Below are positions 13,725-22,849 of a stretch of 26,228 nucleotides of DNA, piece after piece. The translations under genes and the position numbers were made by a program. Source of the stretch: Candidatus Moraniibacteriota bacterium. Its GTDB lineage: Bacteria > Patescibacteriota > Minisyncoccia > Moranbacterales > UBA9337. Location of the stretch: positions 1-26,228 of the forward strand of contig JALNYX010000009.1 of assembly GCA_023229615.1 (NCBI GenBank). The letters run 5' to 3'. Position 1 is the stretch's first letter, and each line of letters begins with the position of its first letter. The notes under the pieces were generated by a model that was not told the origin of the DNA, did not search any database, and saw nothing but the letters and a program-made list of their open reading frames with translations.

Positions 13725-15953
13725 TTATCTTAATTTTATTATGCGAACATACTGACTTTCACGATTATTTATTTTTAATTGCCAGAAAATATCATTTCCT
13801 TCAAGTTCATAATATTGTCCGAAATTCAAAGGATCATTGGGCACTGACTTGCTTCTCTTTTTTGTCCGGCTTTCTCTTCCTGATGAAATGACGACATATT
13901 CAATATTAATATCTCGAAGTTCCCGCTTGTTATATCCAGTATAGCAAATTCCTACAAAAAAGTTGCATAATCCTGATTTATCCGTCCAAACAACCGTTTT
14001 TTCCGCATTAGGAAGTTGATTGAGAAATTGCGCCGCTTCATATGATCCGCTCCCCATATCTTTTAAATTGAGCGAGTAATTGCGAGGGAGAAGGACGGAA
14101 GCGTAGCTAAGATAAAAAGGAGAAACAATCCAGAGAGAAATAATGCCGGTAGTAATTATTACTAATGTAGTAATAATTACCGGCGAAAGAACGCTTAATT
14201 TTATACGCTCAAGTAGTATCTTTATTCCCAATCCACTGGCAACCAAAACTATCGGAAAGGCCATTATTTGATAACGAGTTATTAATGCGACATTAGTTAT
14301 GATTGATCCGGAATAATAAAGCAGTATAAAAGATATAAGAAAAATAAAATAACGTTTCGTCGCAAAATATTTTTTGGAAAAAATCGAAAATAATCCGCTT
14401 GCAATTCCAAGTAGCGCGATAAGGGGGATAGAAAAAATTAAAGCATAGAAATTGGCAAAAAAAGTGCCCAAGGAGCCGATTTTTTTGATTGATTTTGGGG
14501 ATTGAAGAATTTCTTCGAAATTCCAGAGATACATTTGCGTGTAAACATTGAAAAATACCGCCAATATTGAGAAAAGAAAAATCAGCCCGATAAAAATTGA
14601 AATAGTTCGTTTTCTTCTTGATAAAAAATTTAGAATCAAGGAAAGGAAGAAATTTTTTAATAAAAAAATGTCTATAATTAATATTCCAAAGAAAGCTAAA
14701 AAATATAAAGAGGTTGACTGAAATGCTTGGCTATCTATAGTTGCTTTTAAAAGTATTTTCGGGTAAACCCAGGTCGCCGGACATAAAAAATAAAAAGTTG
14801 CCAGAGCGATGAGAATTATGGAAATATAATTTAAAACAGATTCTTTCAGATATATTTTTAATGATGGATATTTTTTTGCATTAAAAATGTATTCGAAAAA
14901 GGGAATAAATAAAAAATAAATAAAAAGAATATTGGAAACATATTTTGTTAGAAGTGCCAACCCAAGAAATATGCCGGTCCATAAAAGGAAATTTTTTGAT
15001 TTTCTTCTGAGGTAAGCAAAATAAGAAAAAATCGATGAAGAGGTAAAGAGCCAAAGAAGAGAGTCTGGGTTGATAATACGAGCCATACCGATTAAAACTG
15101 GAGAAAGTCCGACAAATGCAATTGAATACAGTGCTGATTTTTTTCCGGAAAAGCGTTCAATGAAGAAATAAAGAATCGGAATGAAAAGTGAAGCAAAGAC
15201 GAGAATAGGAAAACGCAAGGCAAAATTCATTTCTTCAAAATTTTTCGTTGAGGCGAAAATTCTCCCACTCCATTTAATCGGAGCATAATTTTCAGGCGTA
15301 ACCCAATTTAGTCCGATTCCTGAAATAAGCGAAACTGTAATCCCGGGTTTATCACTGACGAAAGTTCTCTCCCACTCGTGTTTTTCAAGCGCCAGCCAAT
15401 ATTTCTCAATCCGGCCGAAAGTCCAAAGAGCCTCATCTACGGCTGCAAATTTTTGCACATTAAAACTGGCAAAACCTAAAAATAGCAAAGTAATAAGGAG
15501 AACAAGCATCAGCACTCCTTTTCCTTGCTCGTTTAACCAATTTTTTATTGATAGTAAAAAAGATGTTTTATTTGCTAGATTTCCTTGTAATAGATAACGC
15601 CAGGTTAGAAAAATAACTGCTATTGAAACGAAAAGGTTGGCAAAAACGAAAACCACTACCTGAAATTGGAAGCCATTGAGTGCAATTAGTACTTGGGATG
15701 GAAGAAGAACGAAAAGCGCTTTTTTTAAAAAAATTCCCAGTTTTAGTTTTTTTTCAAAGTAGGCAATTGAACCCAACGATAGTATTAATGATATAAAATA
15801 AAGGAAATATAGGGTGTCGCTTGAAATTAATATGGGAAAGTAGGAAGTTTTCTCCATTTTTATTAAAAAAATGAAGAAAAACATAAAAACAGAAAGAGCG
15901 AATAGGATTTTAAGATAACGGTCAAAAACTATTTCTCTCAGATGCTTTTTCAT
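13725..15953 (-). CDS. GT-C glycosyltransferase, family A, first of a tandem trio, with extra N-terminal helices
   Basis: At 742 residues it is about 115 longer than its two paralogues because of an N-terminal block of about four membrane helices (roughly 14-120) placed before the usual first helix (about 146-162). The catalytic-type pair is D173-E174 in AVDEALW, followed by VSDKPGIT. The C-terminal domain repeats the family pattern (KDMGSGSYEAAQFLNQLP, then CNFFVGIC). It is the leading gene of a three-gene minus-strand unit and starts 83 bases from the divergent plus-strand unit. The extra helices could be a lipid-carrier or partner-binding module; nothing in the sequence proves that. Confidence 0.87.
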   Translation of the reverse strand: MKKHLREIVFDRYLKILFALSVFMFFFIFLIKMEKTSYFPILISSDTLYFLYFISLILSLGSIAYFEKKLKLGIFLKKALFVLLPSQVLIALNGFQFQVVVFVFANLFVSIAVIFLTWRYLLQGNLANKTSFLLSIKNWLNEQGKGVLMLVLLITLLFLGFASFNVQKFAAVDEALWTFGRIEKYWLALEKHEWERTFVSDKPGITVSLISGIGLNWVTPENYAPIKWSGRIFASTKNFEEMNFALRFPILVFASLFIPILYFFIERFSGKKSALYSIAFVGLSPVLIGMARIINPDSLLWLFTSSSIFSYFAYLRRKSKNFLLWTGIFLGLALLTKYVSNILFIYFLFIPFFEYIFNAKKYPSLKIYLKESVLNYISIILIALATFYFLCPATWVYPKILLKATIDSQAFQSTSLYFLAFFGILIIDIFLLKNFFLSLILNFLSRRKRTISIFIGLIFLFSILAVFFNVYTQMYLWNFEEILQSPKSIKKIGSLGTFFANFYALIFSIPLIALLGIASGLFSIFSKKYFATKRYFIFLISFILLYYSGSIITNVALITRYQIMAFPIVLVASGLGIKILLERIKLSVLSPVIITTLVIITTGIISLWIVSPFYLSYASVLLPRNYSLNLKDMGSGSYEAAQFLNQLPNAEKTVVWTDKSGLCNFFVGICYTGYNKRELRDINIEYVVISSGRESRTKKRSKSVPNDPLNFGQYYELEGNDIFWQLKINNRESQYVRIIKLR

Positions 15954-15983
15954 ATCTGGTGTATCGCTTTTCTAATAAAAATA

Positions 15984-15992
15984 TGTTAGAAT
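15984..15992 (+). promoter_or_regulatory. Possible extended -10 promoter of the plus-strand glycan unit
   Basis: TGTTAGAAT resembles an extended -10 (TGnTATAAT) with two mismatches in the core hexamer. No good -35 box is seen. It sits in the 83-bp gap shared with the divergent glycosyltransferase gene. Confidence 0.35.
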
Positions 15993-16036
15993 AAATAGGA
16001 GTTAAAAACCTTATTTTCCATTATATCGCATTTTCA

Positions 16037-17800
16037 ATGATACGCAAACTGTCAAGTTTCCTTAAAAAAAATTGGTTCGTGCTGCTTATTGCGGTTGTTT
16101 TTTTGGTTGGAATTTTTTTGCGTTCTTTTCATTTTTCCGATTGGATGCATTTTGAATTGGATCAAGAGAGAGATGCGCACTTAATCGACAAATCCATTAC
16201 CAGTGGTCCGGCGGAATTACCGCTTCTCGGTCCGCGGGCGAGCGGATCATTTTTGCGCCTCGGTCCGGTTTTTTACTATTTGGAATATTTAAGCGCGTTG
16301 GCGTTTGGCAATACTCCGCAAGGAATTGCCGGAGTTGTTTTGCTTTTTTCAATCGCCTCGTTGCCTTTATTTTTTTATTTTTTTCGCATATATTTTGACA
16401 AGAAAATTTCCCTGATACTTCTTTCTTTATATTCAGTTTCTTTATACTTTGTGATGTATTCGCGTTTTGCCTGGAATCCGAATTTGTTGCCGTTTTTCAT
16501 TCTGCTTTTCTTCTATTCTTTATTGAGAATAATGAAAACGGACGAACAAAAAAAAGGTTGGTGGCTTTTGGTGTGCGCGTTTTCTCTGGCAATCGCTACT
16601 CAGCTTCATTTTATTGCATTTATAAGTTTGCCGATAATTTTTATTTTTGGAATAATATTTAAACATTCAAAAATATCTTGGCGTTATTGGGCGGGTTTTA
16701 TATTTATTCTGTTCCTTTTTTATTGCCCGATGATTGTCAATGAATATAAAACCGGAGGAGAAAACGCGCAAGAATTTTTCAAAGCGGTTACAGAAAAATC
16801 GGGAGATGGAGAGAATGTCAGTATTATGAAAAAAGTAGTCATAGATTATATCAAAACATCTCGTTATTATTCAGTTCTGTTGACCGGAAGGGATGATAGT
16901 GATTTTTTGCGAATCAATTTCGAAGATATAAAAAATCAGAATACAAATTGCAAGTATTGCTGGAGGGATTTTCCCTTGGGCATAATGAGTTCGCTCTTTT
17001 TTCTGACTGGAATATGGCTGTCTATTCGGATATGGAGAAAAGAGTCTGATGAACAAAAGAAGGATTTTATTTTGTTCAATTTAGTTTGGATATTTTTTGT
17101 TTTTCTTTTATTTGTCCCGCTGGCACTTGAAATATCTCCGCGATTTTTCTTATTATCCGCTTTTTCCCCATTTTTTCTTCTGGGTGTGGTTTTGAATTAT
17201 TTTTTTCGAACAAAAAAGGCTATCGTTTCCTGGATAATTTTTCTGGTTCTTATTTCGATTAGCATTCAATCAGTAAGAATGCGCTTTGCTGAACTTTCCA
17301 GGGCGCCATTTGAAAATATTTGGAATCAAAAGGATGTGATTCTTAAGGAAAAGAAGAGAGTAACACTAGAGCAAGAAAAAATGATTATTGATTATATGGA
17401 AAAAATAAGCCAGGAAAACGGAGAGCCGATATTTTTTGAAGCCGATCCGGAATATTCCAATGCATTTGAATATTTTCTGGATAAAAATCCGGCCCTTTTT
17501 GATGATATTAGTAGTAAAAATATTTATCGGCAGGGAAATTATTTTTCAATTCAATCGATTAATAGCCTTGAGGAAGTATATCTAGGTAAGCTGTCTAAAA
17601 AATTCACATTGCTGGATGCTGTGCAATTTGGAACTCTTACGGTAGTTCGGATGCAACCAAAGGAGGAGGCTGTTACGGAAAATGCAAAAAACTTTAATGA
17701 AGCACCTAAGAAAAAATCCAGATCAAAAGCTCCAAAGCGTTATGTGTGGAGGGAAATATTTGATCAAGGTTTTATTAATGAAGATGATGAGGATGAATAA
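16037..17800 (+). CDS. GT-C glycosyltransferase, family B (DQxRD type), first copy
   Basis: A 587-residue polytopic protein of the PMT_2/ArnT-like GT-C class. Family B marks seen in all three copies are D42-Q-E-R-D46 in the first outer loop, LLGPRA (63-68), LGPVFYY (75-81), SRFAWNPNLLPFF, and QLHF. There are about ten helices, then an outer C-terminal segment ending in a charged tail with YVWREIF (569-575), a motif repeated at the ends of the two other copies. It starts the plus-strand unit and overlaps the hydrolase gene by 8 bases, so the two are translated together. Such enzymes use polyprenyl-phosphate sugars; the particular sugar is unknown. The first ATG has no visible ribosome binding site but begins the natural positively charged start (MIRKLSSFLKKNW). 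Confidence 0.87.
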   Translation: MIRKLSSFLKKNWFVLLIAVVFLVGIFLRSFHFSDWMHFELDQERDAHLIDKSITSGPAELPLLGPRASGSFLRLGPVFYYLEYLSALAFGNTPQGIAGVVLLFSIASLPLFFYFFRIYFDKKISLILLSLYSVSLYFVMYSRFAWNPNLLPFFILLFFYSLLRIMKTDEQKKGWWLLVCAFSLAIATQLHFIAFISLPIIFIFGIIFKHSKISWRYWAGFIFILFLFYCPMIVNEYKTGGENAQEFFKAVTEKSGDGENVSIMKKVVIDYIKTSRYYSVLLTGRDDSDFLRINFEDIKNQNTNCKYCWRDFPLGIMSSLFFLTGIWLSIRIWRKESDEQKKDFILFNLVWIFFVFLLFVPLALEISPRFFLLSAFSPFFLLGVVLNYFFRTKKAIVSWIIFLVLISISIQSVRMRFAELSRAPFENIWNQKDVILKEKKRVTLEQEKMIIDYMEKISQENGEPIFFEADPEYSNAFEYFLDKNPALFDDISSKNIYRQGNYFSIQSINSLEEVYLGKLSKKFTLLDAVQFGTLTVVRMQPKEEAVTENAKNFNEAPKKKSRSKAPKRYVWREIFDQGFINEDDEDE

Positions 17801-19382
17801 GAAATTTTATTTAGGGATGTTATTATTTTTCGGAATTGTTATTCTGGTATCTTTTTATTTTTTTGAAAAAAACAATTTCAATAAAACTGAACAGAAAAAT
17901 GAAGATGAATTTAAAAAAGATATTGCAATAAATATTGATTTTGAAGCTTTGAAATTCAAATCGCTTTCTTTTCCGGATCGGGAATGTAATATTGTTAATT
18001 ATGGAGCGCAGGAGGGTGGAAAAAAACTGGCAACCGAAGCCATTCGGCAAGCTATAGATGATTGTGCCGAGCAAGGTGGAGGGAAAGTTATTATCCCGAC
18101 AGGTAAATGGAAAACTGGTGCGATTCATTTTAAGAGTAATATCAATCTATATCTTGAAAATGATTCTCAGTTGATTTTTAGTTCAAAACCGGAGAATTAT
18201 TTGCCAGTTGTCTTTTCGCGTTTTGAAGGTATGGAGCTCTATAATTATTCGCCGTTTATTTATGCGAAGGATTGCGAGAATGTGGCATTGAGCGGAAAAG
18301 GAAAAATCATCGGACAGGGAGAAAAATGGAACAATTGGAATGACAAGCAAGAATCCGCAGTCAATGAACTTTATGATATGGCGGATAAGGATGTTCCAGT
18401 AGAAAAGAGGATTTTTGGAACCGAAAAAGATGCTTTGCGTCCAAATTTCATTGAATTTATAGGGTGTAAAAATATTGAAATTTCCGGATTGACCATTATC
18501 GATGGTCCAATGTGGACGCTTCATCCACTATATTCAGAGAATGTGTATATTCACGATCTGAAAATAGAAACAAAAAGTCACAATACGGATGGTATTGTGA
18601 TTGATTCATCAAAGAATGTCCTGGTAGAAGATTGCAAATTTGAAACTGGCGATGATGCGGTTTCAATAAAATCCGGACTAGATAATGATGGATGGCGAGT
18701 TGGCAGACCATCCGAGAACATTGTTATTAGAAAAATTTCAACAAAACGAGGGCATGGAAGCGTAAATATTGGAAGCGAGATGTCGGGCGGGGTCAAAAAT
18801 GTCCTTGTTTATGATTGTGATTTTACAAACACGCAATCAGGAATTCGAATAAAAACTTTGCGAGGGAGGGGGGGATTTGTGGAAAATGCCACTTTTTATA
18901 ATATAAAGATGTCAGATGTCAATAATCCAATTATTATGGATTTGCGTTATCCGGCATACACGGTTACTCCGAAAACCAAAACTCTGCCGAATATAAAAAA
19001 TATCTTATTTAGCGATATTGACAGTATCGCTTCCCGAAATGCGATTTTTATCAGAGGTTTTTTGGAAAAAGATAACCTAAGTGAAATATCTTTCAGGGAT
19101 ATCTCAATGAAAGCGTTGAATGGGATATTAGTAGATGGAGCGGAAAATTTAAAATTTGAAAATATCAACATTGATATTGAAGTAAAAAAAGACAAGGCAC
19201 TGGTTTCTGTTAGTGAGAGTTACAACTTGATTTTTAAGAAGATAAAATGCAATAATGATATTGAAATATGTTTCAGAATATTAGGGGATGATTCAGCGGG
19301 AATTAACTTGAGCGAGTCTGCAATCTCAAATATTGATGAAAGGACGCAATTTACGCAGGATGAAAAATTTTTTGAAAATTAA
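17793..19382 (+). CDS. Membrane-anchored GH28 (polygalacturonase-like) glycoside hydrolase
   Basis: GH28 enzymes hydrolyse alpha-linked galacturonic acid or related uronate polymers on a right-handed beta-helix. All four signature motifs are intact: N264-T-D266, G286-D-D288, G320-H-G322 and R352-I-K354. A single hydrophobic segment at about 5-23 follows KK, so the enzyme is an N-terminally anchored outer-face protein of 529 residues. Its domain begins with IVNYGAQEGG, the usual entry to the fold. The ATG at 17793 is chosen because it gives the shortest signal-anchor start and overlaps the upstream stop; in-frame ATGs at 17778, 17784 and 17787 are also possible, while the longer frame from 17682 lies inside the upstream gene. 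Its place among glycosyltransferases suggests trimming or remodelling of a surface polymer rather than plant pectin digestion. Confidence 0.92.
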   Translation: MNKKFYLGMLLFFGIVILVSFYFFEKNNFNKTEQKNEDEFKKDIAINIDFEALKFKSLSFPDRECNIVNYGAQEGGKKLATEAIRQAIDDCAEQGGGKVIIPTGKWKTGAIHFKSNINLYLENDSQLIFSSKPENYLPVVFSRFEGMELYNYSPFIYAKDCENVALSGKGKIIGQGEKWNNWNDKQESAVNELYDMADKDVPVEKRIFGTEKDALRPNFIEFIGCKNIEISGLTIIDGPMWTLHPLYSENVYIHDLKIETKSHNTDGIVIDSSKNVLVEDCKFETGDDAVSIKSGLDNDGWRVGRPSENIVIRKISTKRGHGSVNIGSEMSGGVKNVLVYDCDFTNTQSGIRIKTLRGRGGFVENATFYNIKMSDVNNPIIMDLRYPAYTVTPKTKTLPNIKNILFSDIDSIASRNAIFIRGFLEKDNLSEISFRDISMKALNGILVDGAENLKFENINIDIEVKKDKALVSVSESYNLIFKKIKCNNDIEICFRILGDDSAGINLSESAISNIDERTQFTQDEKFFEN

Positions 19383-19390
19383 ATAAAAAT

Positions 19391-20218
19391 ATGAACAAAT
19401 TACTACAAAATCTCTCAGAATACTGGCATAAACTCAATCCATTAATGATAAAGAATAAGAAAGTTATTTTTGTTAGTATCTTTTTGGTGGTATTTTTATT
19501 CTCTGGTTTTTGGACTTGGAAGGAATATGAAAATAATCGACCATTAAAAATCGGATTTGTTTCCGATATTCACGCGGCTAATGATAAGGTGCGGATGGCC
19601 GATGAAGAGCCGGCCGGATATCCGCGAAAATACAAAGAATATTTTTCATTAGCCCTTGATGAAATGAAAAGAGAAAAAGTTGATGCGATAGTGGCGCTTG
19701 GAGATAATACTAATGTGGGAAATCCGAAATATGCGCAAAGTTTGATGAAAATTATGAAGGAAAAAAAAGTTAGTGTTATATGGGTAAAGGGAAACCATGA
19801 CCGAGCAAAGACCAAAGTAATGACACATTTCGGAATCGACAAAACATACTATTTCCAAGATGTTAAAAATTGGCGTATAATTGTGCTGGATTCTTCATTT
19901 ACCGGAAAAGATTATACTGGCGAAATAGACGCGGAGCAGATGAAATGGCTCAAGGAGGCGCTCAAAACCGATAGTCGCGTGATTATTGCAATGCATCATC
20001 CGATATTTGACAAGGAAAATTTGGATAATATTTATCCGATTTACAAAGATTTTGTGGAAACCATCTCAAATAGTGCCAATGTCGAAGATGTATTTTTCGG
20101 TCATTTTCACAAATATGATATGGTAAAGGAAATCAATGGTGTGAAATATCATTTTGTTCCGTCATTGACGGGCAATGAGAAAACTCCAACTTTTAAGATT
20201 ATAGAATTTGAAAAATGA
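19391..20218 (+). CDS. Membrane-anchored calcineurin-like metallophosphoesterase, copy 1
   Basis: The 275-residue protein has a hydrophobic anchor at about 25-41 and then a complete two-metal phosphoesterase fold: D59-x-H61, G104-D-N106, G134-N-H-D137, H202/H203 in AMHHP, and G237-H-F-H240. These residues bind the metals (commonly Mn, Fe or Zn). The enzyme would remove or cleave a phosphate ester, facing the outside. It begins 8 bases after the hydrolase stop and overlaps the next, paralogous gene by four bases (ATGA). The substrate is not visible; a polyprenyl-phosphate, phosphorylated glycan or nucleotide sugar product is possible from context. Confidence 0.9.
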   Translation: MNKLLQNLSEYWHKLNPLMIKNKKVIFVSIFLVVFLFSGFWTWKEYENNRPLKIGFVSDIHAANDKVRMADEEPAGYPRKYKEYFSLALDEMKREKVDAIVALGDNTNVGNPKYAQSLMKIMKEKKVSVIWVKGNHDRAKTKVMTHFGIDKTYYFQDVKNWRIIVLDSSFTGKDYTGEIDAEQMKWLKEALKTDSRVIIAMHHPIFDKENLDNIYPIYKDFVETISNSANVEDVFFGHFHKYDMVKEINGVKYHFVPSLTGNEKTPTFKIIEFEK

Positions 20219-21063
20219 AAATATTTGTAAAATCGAAAAGGAAAATTTTTATTTTCCTGGTATATTTTTTTGGAGCAGTTATTTTATTTGCGGGAGCACT
20301 GAAAATAGGAATATTTTTTTATGAAAACAGAAAACATACTTTTGTTAAAATCGGATGGGTGACTGATATCCATGCCGGGGGGCAAAGGGAGCGGAAGCAA
20401 ACAGAACTGAATATTATATTTCCGCGAGAATATGATACATATCTGGATGCCGCTTTCAAAAGAATGAAAGCTGAGGGCATCAATTTCGTGATCACTTCGG
20501 GAGATAATACAGATAAAGGAGAGATCAAATATGCCGAACGGCTCGTTGCTATCGCTAAGGACAATGAAATGAATGTCATCTGGACAAAGGGCAATCATGA
20601 TAGAGAAAAAAATGGCATAATGAAGCAACTAGGCTTGGAAAAAAATTATTACACTTTTGATATCGGAGATGATATAATGGTAATTGTTTTAAATAACGCA
20701 AAAATTGACATTTATCCAAATGGTGAAATTGATGCCGAACAGTTTGAGTGGTTCAAGAATGTTTTGAAAAATACTCATAAAGACAAAAAAATAATTCTGT
20801 CTATGCATGTTCCGATAATAGAGCCAACTAAAAATTTCATAATAACCCCACAGTATAAAGAATTTGAAAAATTGCTCAGTCAAAGTGATAACATTGTTTT
20901 CGTACTGTTTGGTCATCGGCATATGGAATTTGACGCAGAAATTAATGGCGTACATTATTGGGCGGGAAATCCATTGACACTCAAAGATCGCTTGGGAAGT
21001 TATTATATATTGGATATTGATAATGAAACCGTAATTTCTGCTGACTTAGCAGGTTTGGAATAA
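20215..21063 (+). CDS. Membrane-anchored calcineurin-like metallophosphoesterase, copy 2
   Basis: This 282-residue paralogue shares the layout of copy 1: lysine-rich start, hydrophobic anchor at about 11-35, D51-x-H53, G96-D-N98, G126-N-H-D129, H198 in SMHVP, and G233-H-R-H236. The HH pair of copy 1 is HV here, and the DIHA loop is followed by GGQRERKQ rather than ANDKVRM, so the substrate pocket may differ. The shared E-I-D-A-E-Q stretch (about 171-176) is found in both copies at the same place. The ATG sits in an ATGA overlap with copy 1, a sign of translational coupling. It ends 7 bases before a family B glycosyltransferase. Confidence 0.9.
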   Translation: MKIFVKSKRKIFIFLVYFFGAVILFAGALKIGIFFYENRKHTFVKIGWVTDIHAGGQRERKQTELNIIFPREYDTYLDAAFKRMKAEGINFVITSGDNTDKGEIKYAERLVAIAKDNEMNVIWTKGNHDREKNGIMKQLGLEKNYYTFDIGDDIMVIVLNNAKIDIYPNGEIDAEQFEWFKNVLKNTHKDKKIILSMHVPIIEPTKNFIITPQYKEFEKLLSQSDNIVFVLFGHRHMEFDAEINGVHYWAGNPLTLKDRLGSYYILDIDNETVISADLAGLE

Positions 21064-21070
21064 AAAAATT

Positions 21071-22840
21071 ATGAAAAAAAACAAGGCAACCATCTTAACT
21101 CTCGCACTAATTTTATTCGTAGCAATATTTTTGCGAACATATCACTTCCATGACTGGCTTTACTTTAAAATGGATCAAGCGCGTGATTCCTTGCTCATTA
21201 GCCAGGCTATTGTTGATGGAGCGGGTAATCTTCCTCTTTTAGGACCGCGCGCCGGGGCGACGGATGTAGGTGTGGGATTTTTGCGTTTAGGTCCGGCTTA
21301 CTATTATTTTCAGTATCTTTCCGGAAAAATTTTTCACTCGACCAGTCCGGATGTTTTTGCCTATCCGGATTTATTTTTTTCAATCGCGGCCATAATATTG
21401 ATTTTTTTCTTTTTGCGTTTATATTTTAATAATCTCATCTCTCTTCTGCTGGTTGCTTTATATTCATTTTCTTTTATTATAATTCAATACTCACGTTTTG
21501 CTTGGAATCCAAACTCTTTGCAATTTTTCGCTATCTTAACCTTTTTCGGACTTTTGCAATTTTTCCGCGAAAGAAATGAAAAAAGAAAGAAATGGTGGCT
21601 GGTTCTTTGGGCAATCGGACTTTTTGTCGGCTCCCAGTTGCATTTTTTTGGTTTTTTTATGCTTCTTGGTGCTTCGGGATTATTTATATTGCTCAAGTTT
21701 CAACCTTGGAAAAAAGAAAAGATTTTGCAACTCAAAGACAGGATTTTTATTGGAAAAATTTTCACATATGCGCTGATAATTTTAGCAGTTTTTGTTATTA
21801 CATATTCTCCAGTGATTATCAGTGATATAAAAAGAAACGGGGAAAATACAAAAAATTTCATTTCAGCTCTTTCCTCCAAACCAGCAACCAAGAAAAAGAC
21901 TTTTGATGAAAGTTTGCAACGAGGATTTGACGAGAATATGAAAAATTATTGCCTGATCACAACCTCTTATTGTTATAGTGGAAAATACAAGGACGGCGGG
22001 GTGCCAATCAAATTCACAACATTCCTGATCGTGTTGGGAATACTTTTGGCAGGATGGAAAATGAAGGAATCTTCGGATCAAAAGCAAAAAGATTTTCTTA
22101 TGCTCGTTTTAATTTGGACAGGCGTGTTTTTTATCCTGACCGTTCCGGTTTCATATCAAATTCGTCCGCGTTTTTTTATTCCGGTTTTTTTAATCCCGTA
22201 TATTTTTATTGGATTGTTTTTTCAGTTATTGCAAGAAAAAATAAAAAAAGGAGGAGTTTTGATTATTATTGGAGCAACGATTATTCTTTTGAATGTAAAT
22301 GCAGAAGGAACTCGCGCTTGGTTTCAAGAGCAAGCTGGTGCGCAAAATGAGGATATCTCGACTTCAAGGACGCTTATTCTGAAAACTAAAGATGGAGTAA
22401 CACTCGGTCAATTGGAGCGCGTAGCAAATTATATATATGAAAACAAAAAGATCGGAGCGAATATTTATTATTACGTAAAACCGGAACATATCGCTCCCTT
22501 GAAATATCTTTTTCGCCAAAAAAATGATCCTTCTTTTGTTTTTTTGCCTTTAAAAATGAACGATGATCCAAATGCTCAATATTTTGCCGTTGTCCCATCG
22601 GATGTGGAAAGCCAGAGTTATATTGAAAGTAAATTCAATAGTGAAATAAAAATACTTTCAGAGGAACAATTCGGCCAATTGAATGTTGTTGAAATTAATA
22701 TTCCTAATCGAGCAATTTCCCAAGAGTTCAGATTTAATCAAGAAAGCAGTCTTTCTGATCGAATATTTTGGTCGGATGTATTCGGCAAAAAATTGAATCG
22801 AGATGCATTGCAAGAGGAAGGAATCGACTCAATTGAATAG
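21071..22840 (+). CDS. GT-C glycosyltransferase, family B (DQxRD type), second copy
   Basis: A 589-residue polytopic protein with the family marks D35-Q-A-R-D39, LLGPRAGAT (57-64), LGPAYYY, SRFAWNPNSLQFF and QLHFFGFF. About ten helices lead to an outer C-terminal part (roughly 430-589) rich in charged residues. The tail holds IFWSDVF (565-571), matching the endings of the two other copies. Compared with the copy at 22850 it has an insert after LLGPRAG (GATDVGVGFLR in place of GGTKLH). Short gaps of 7 and 9 bases to its neighbours show one transcript. Donor and acceptor are unknown. Confidence 0.87.
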   Translation: MKKNKATILTLALILFVAIFLRTYHFHDWLYFKMDQARDSLLISQAIVDGAGNLPLLGPRAGATDVGVGFLRLGPAYYYFQYLSGKIFHSTSPDVFAYPDLFFSIAAIILIFFFLRLYFNNLISLLLVALYSFSFIIIQYSRFAWNPNSLQFFAILTFFGLLQFFRERNEKRKKWWLVLWAIGLFVGSQLHFFGFFMLLGASGLFILLKFQPWKKEKILQLKDRIFIGKIFTYALIILAVFVITYSPVIISDIKRNGENTKNFISALSSKPATKKKTFDESLQRGFDENMKNYCLITTSYCYSGKYKDGGVPIKFTTFLIVLGILLAGWKMKESSDQKQKDFLMLVLIWTGVFFILTVPVSYQIRPRFFIPVFLIPYIFIGLFFQLLQEKIKKGGVLIIIGATIILLNVNAEGTRAWFQEQAGAQNEDISTSRTLILKTKDGVTLGQLERVANYIYENKKIGANIYYYVKPEHIAPLKYLFRQKNDPSFVFLPLKMNDDPNAQYFAVVPSDVESQSYIESKFNSEIKILSEEQFGQLNVVEINIPNRAISQEFRFNQESSLSDRIFWSDVFGKKLNRDALQEEGIDSIE

Positions 22841-22849
22841 AGAAAATAA

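Noticed and set aside
17682..17792. Longer N-terminus for the GH28 protein
   Set aside because: It would overlap the coding end of the glycosyltransferase by over 110 bases and place a basic non-family stretch ahead of the signal anchor.
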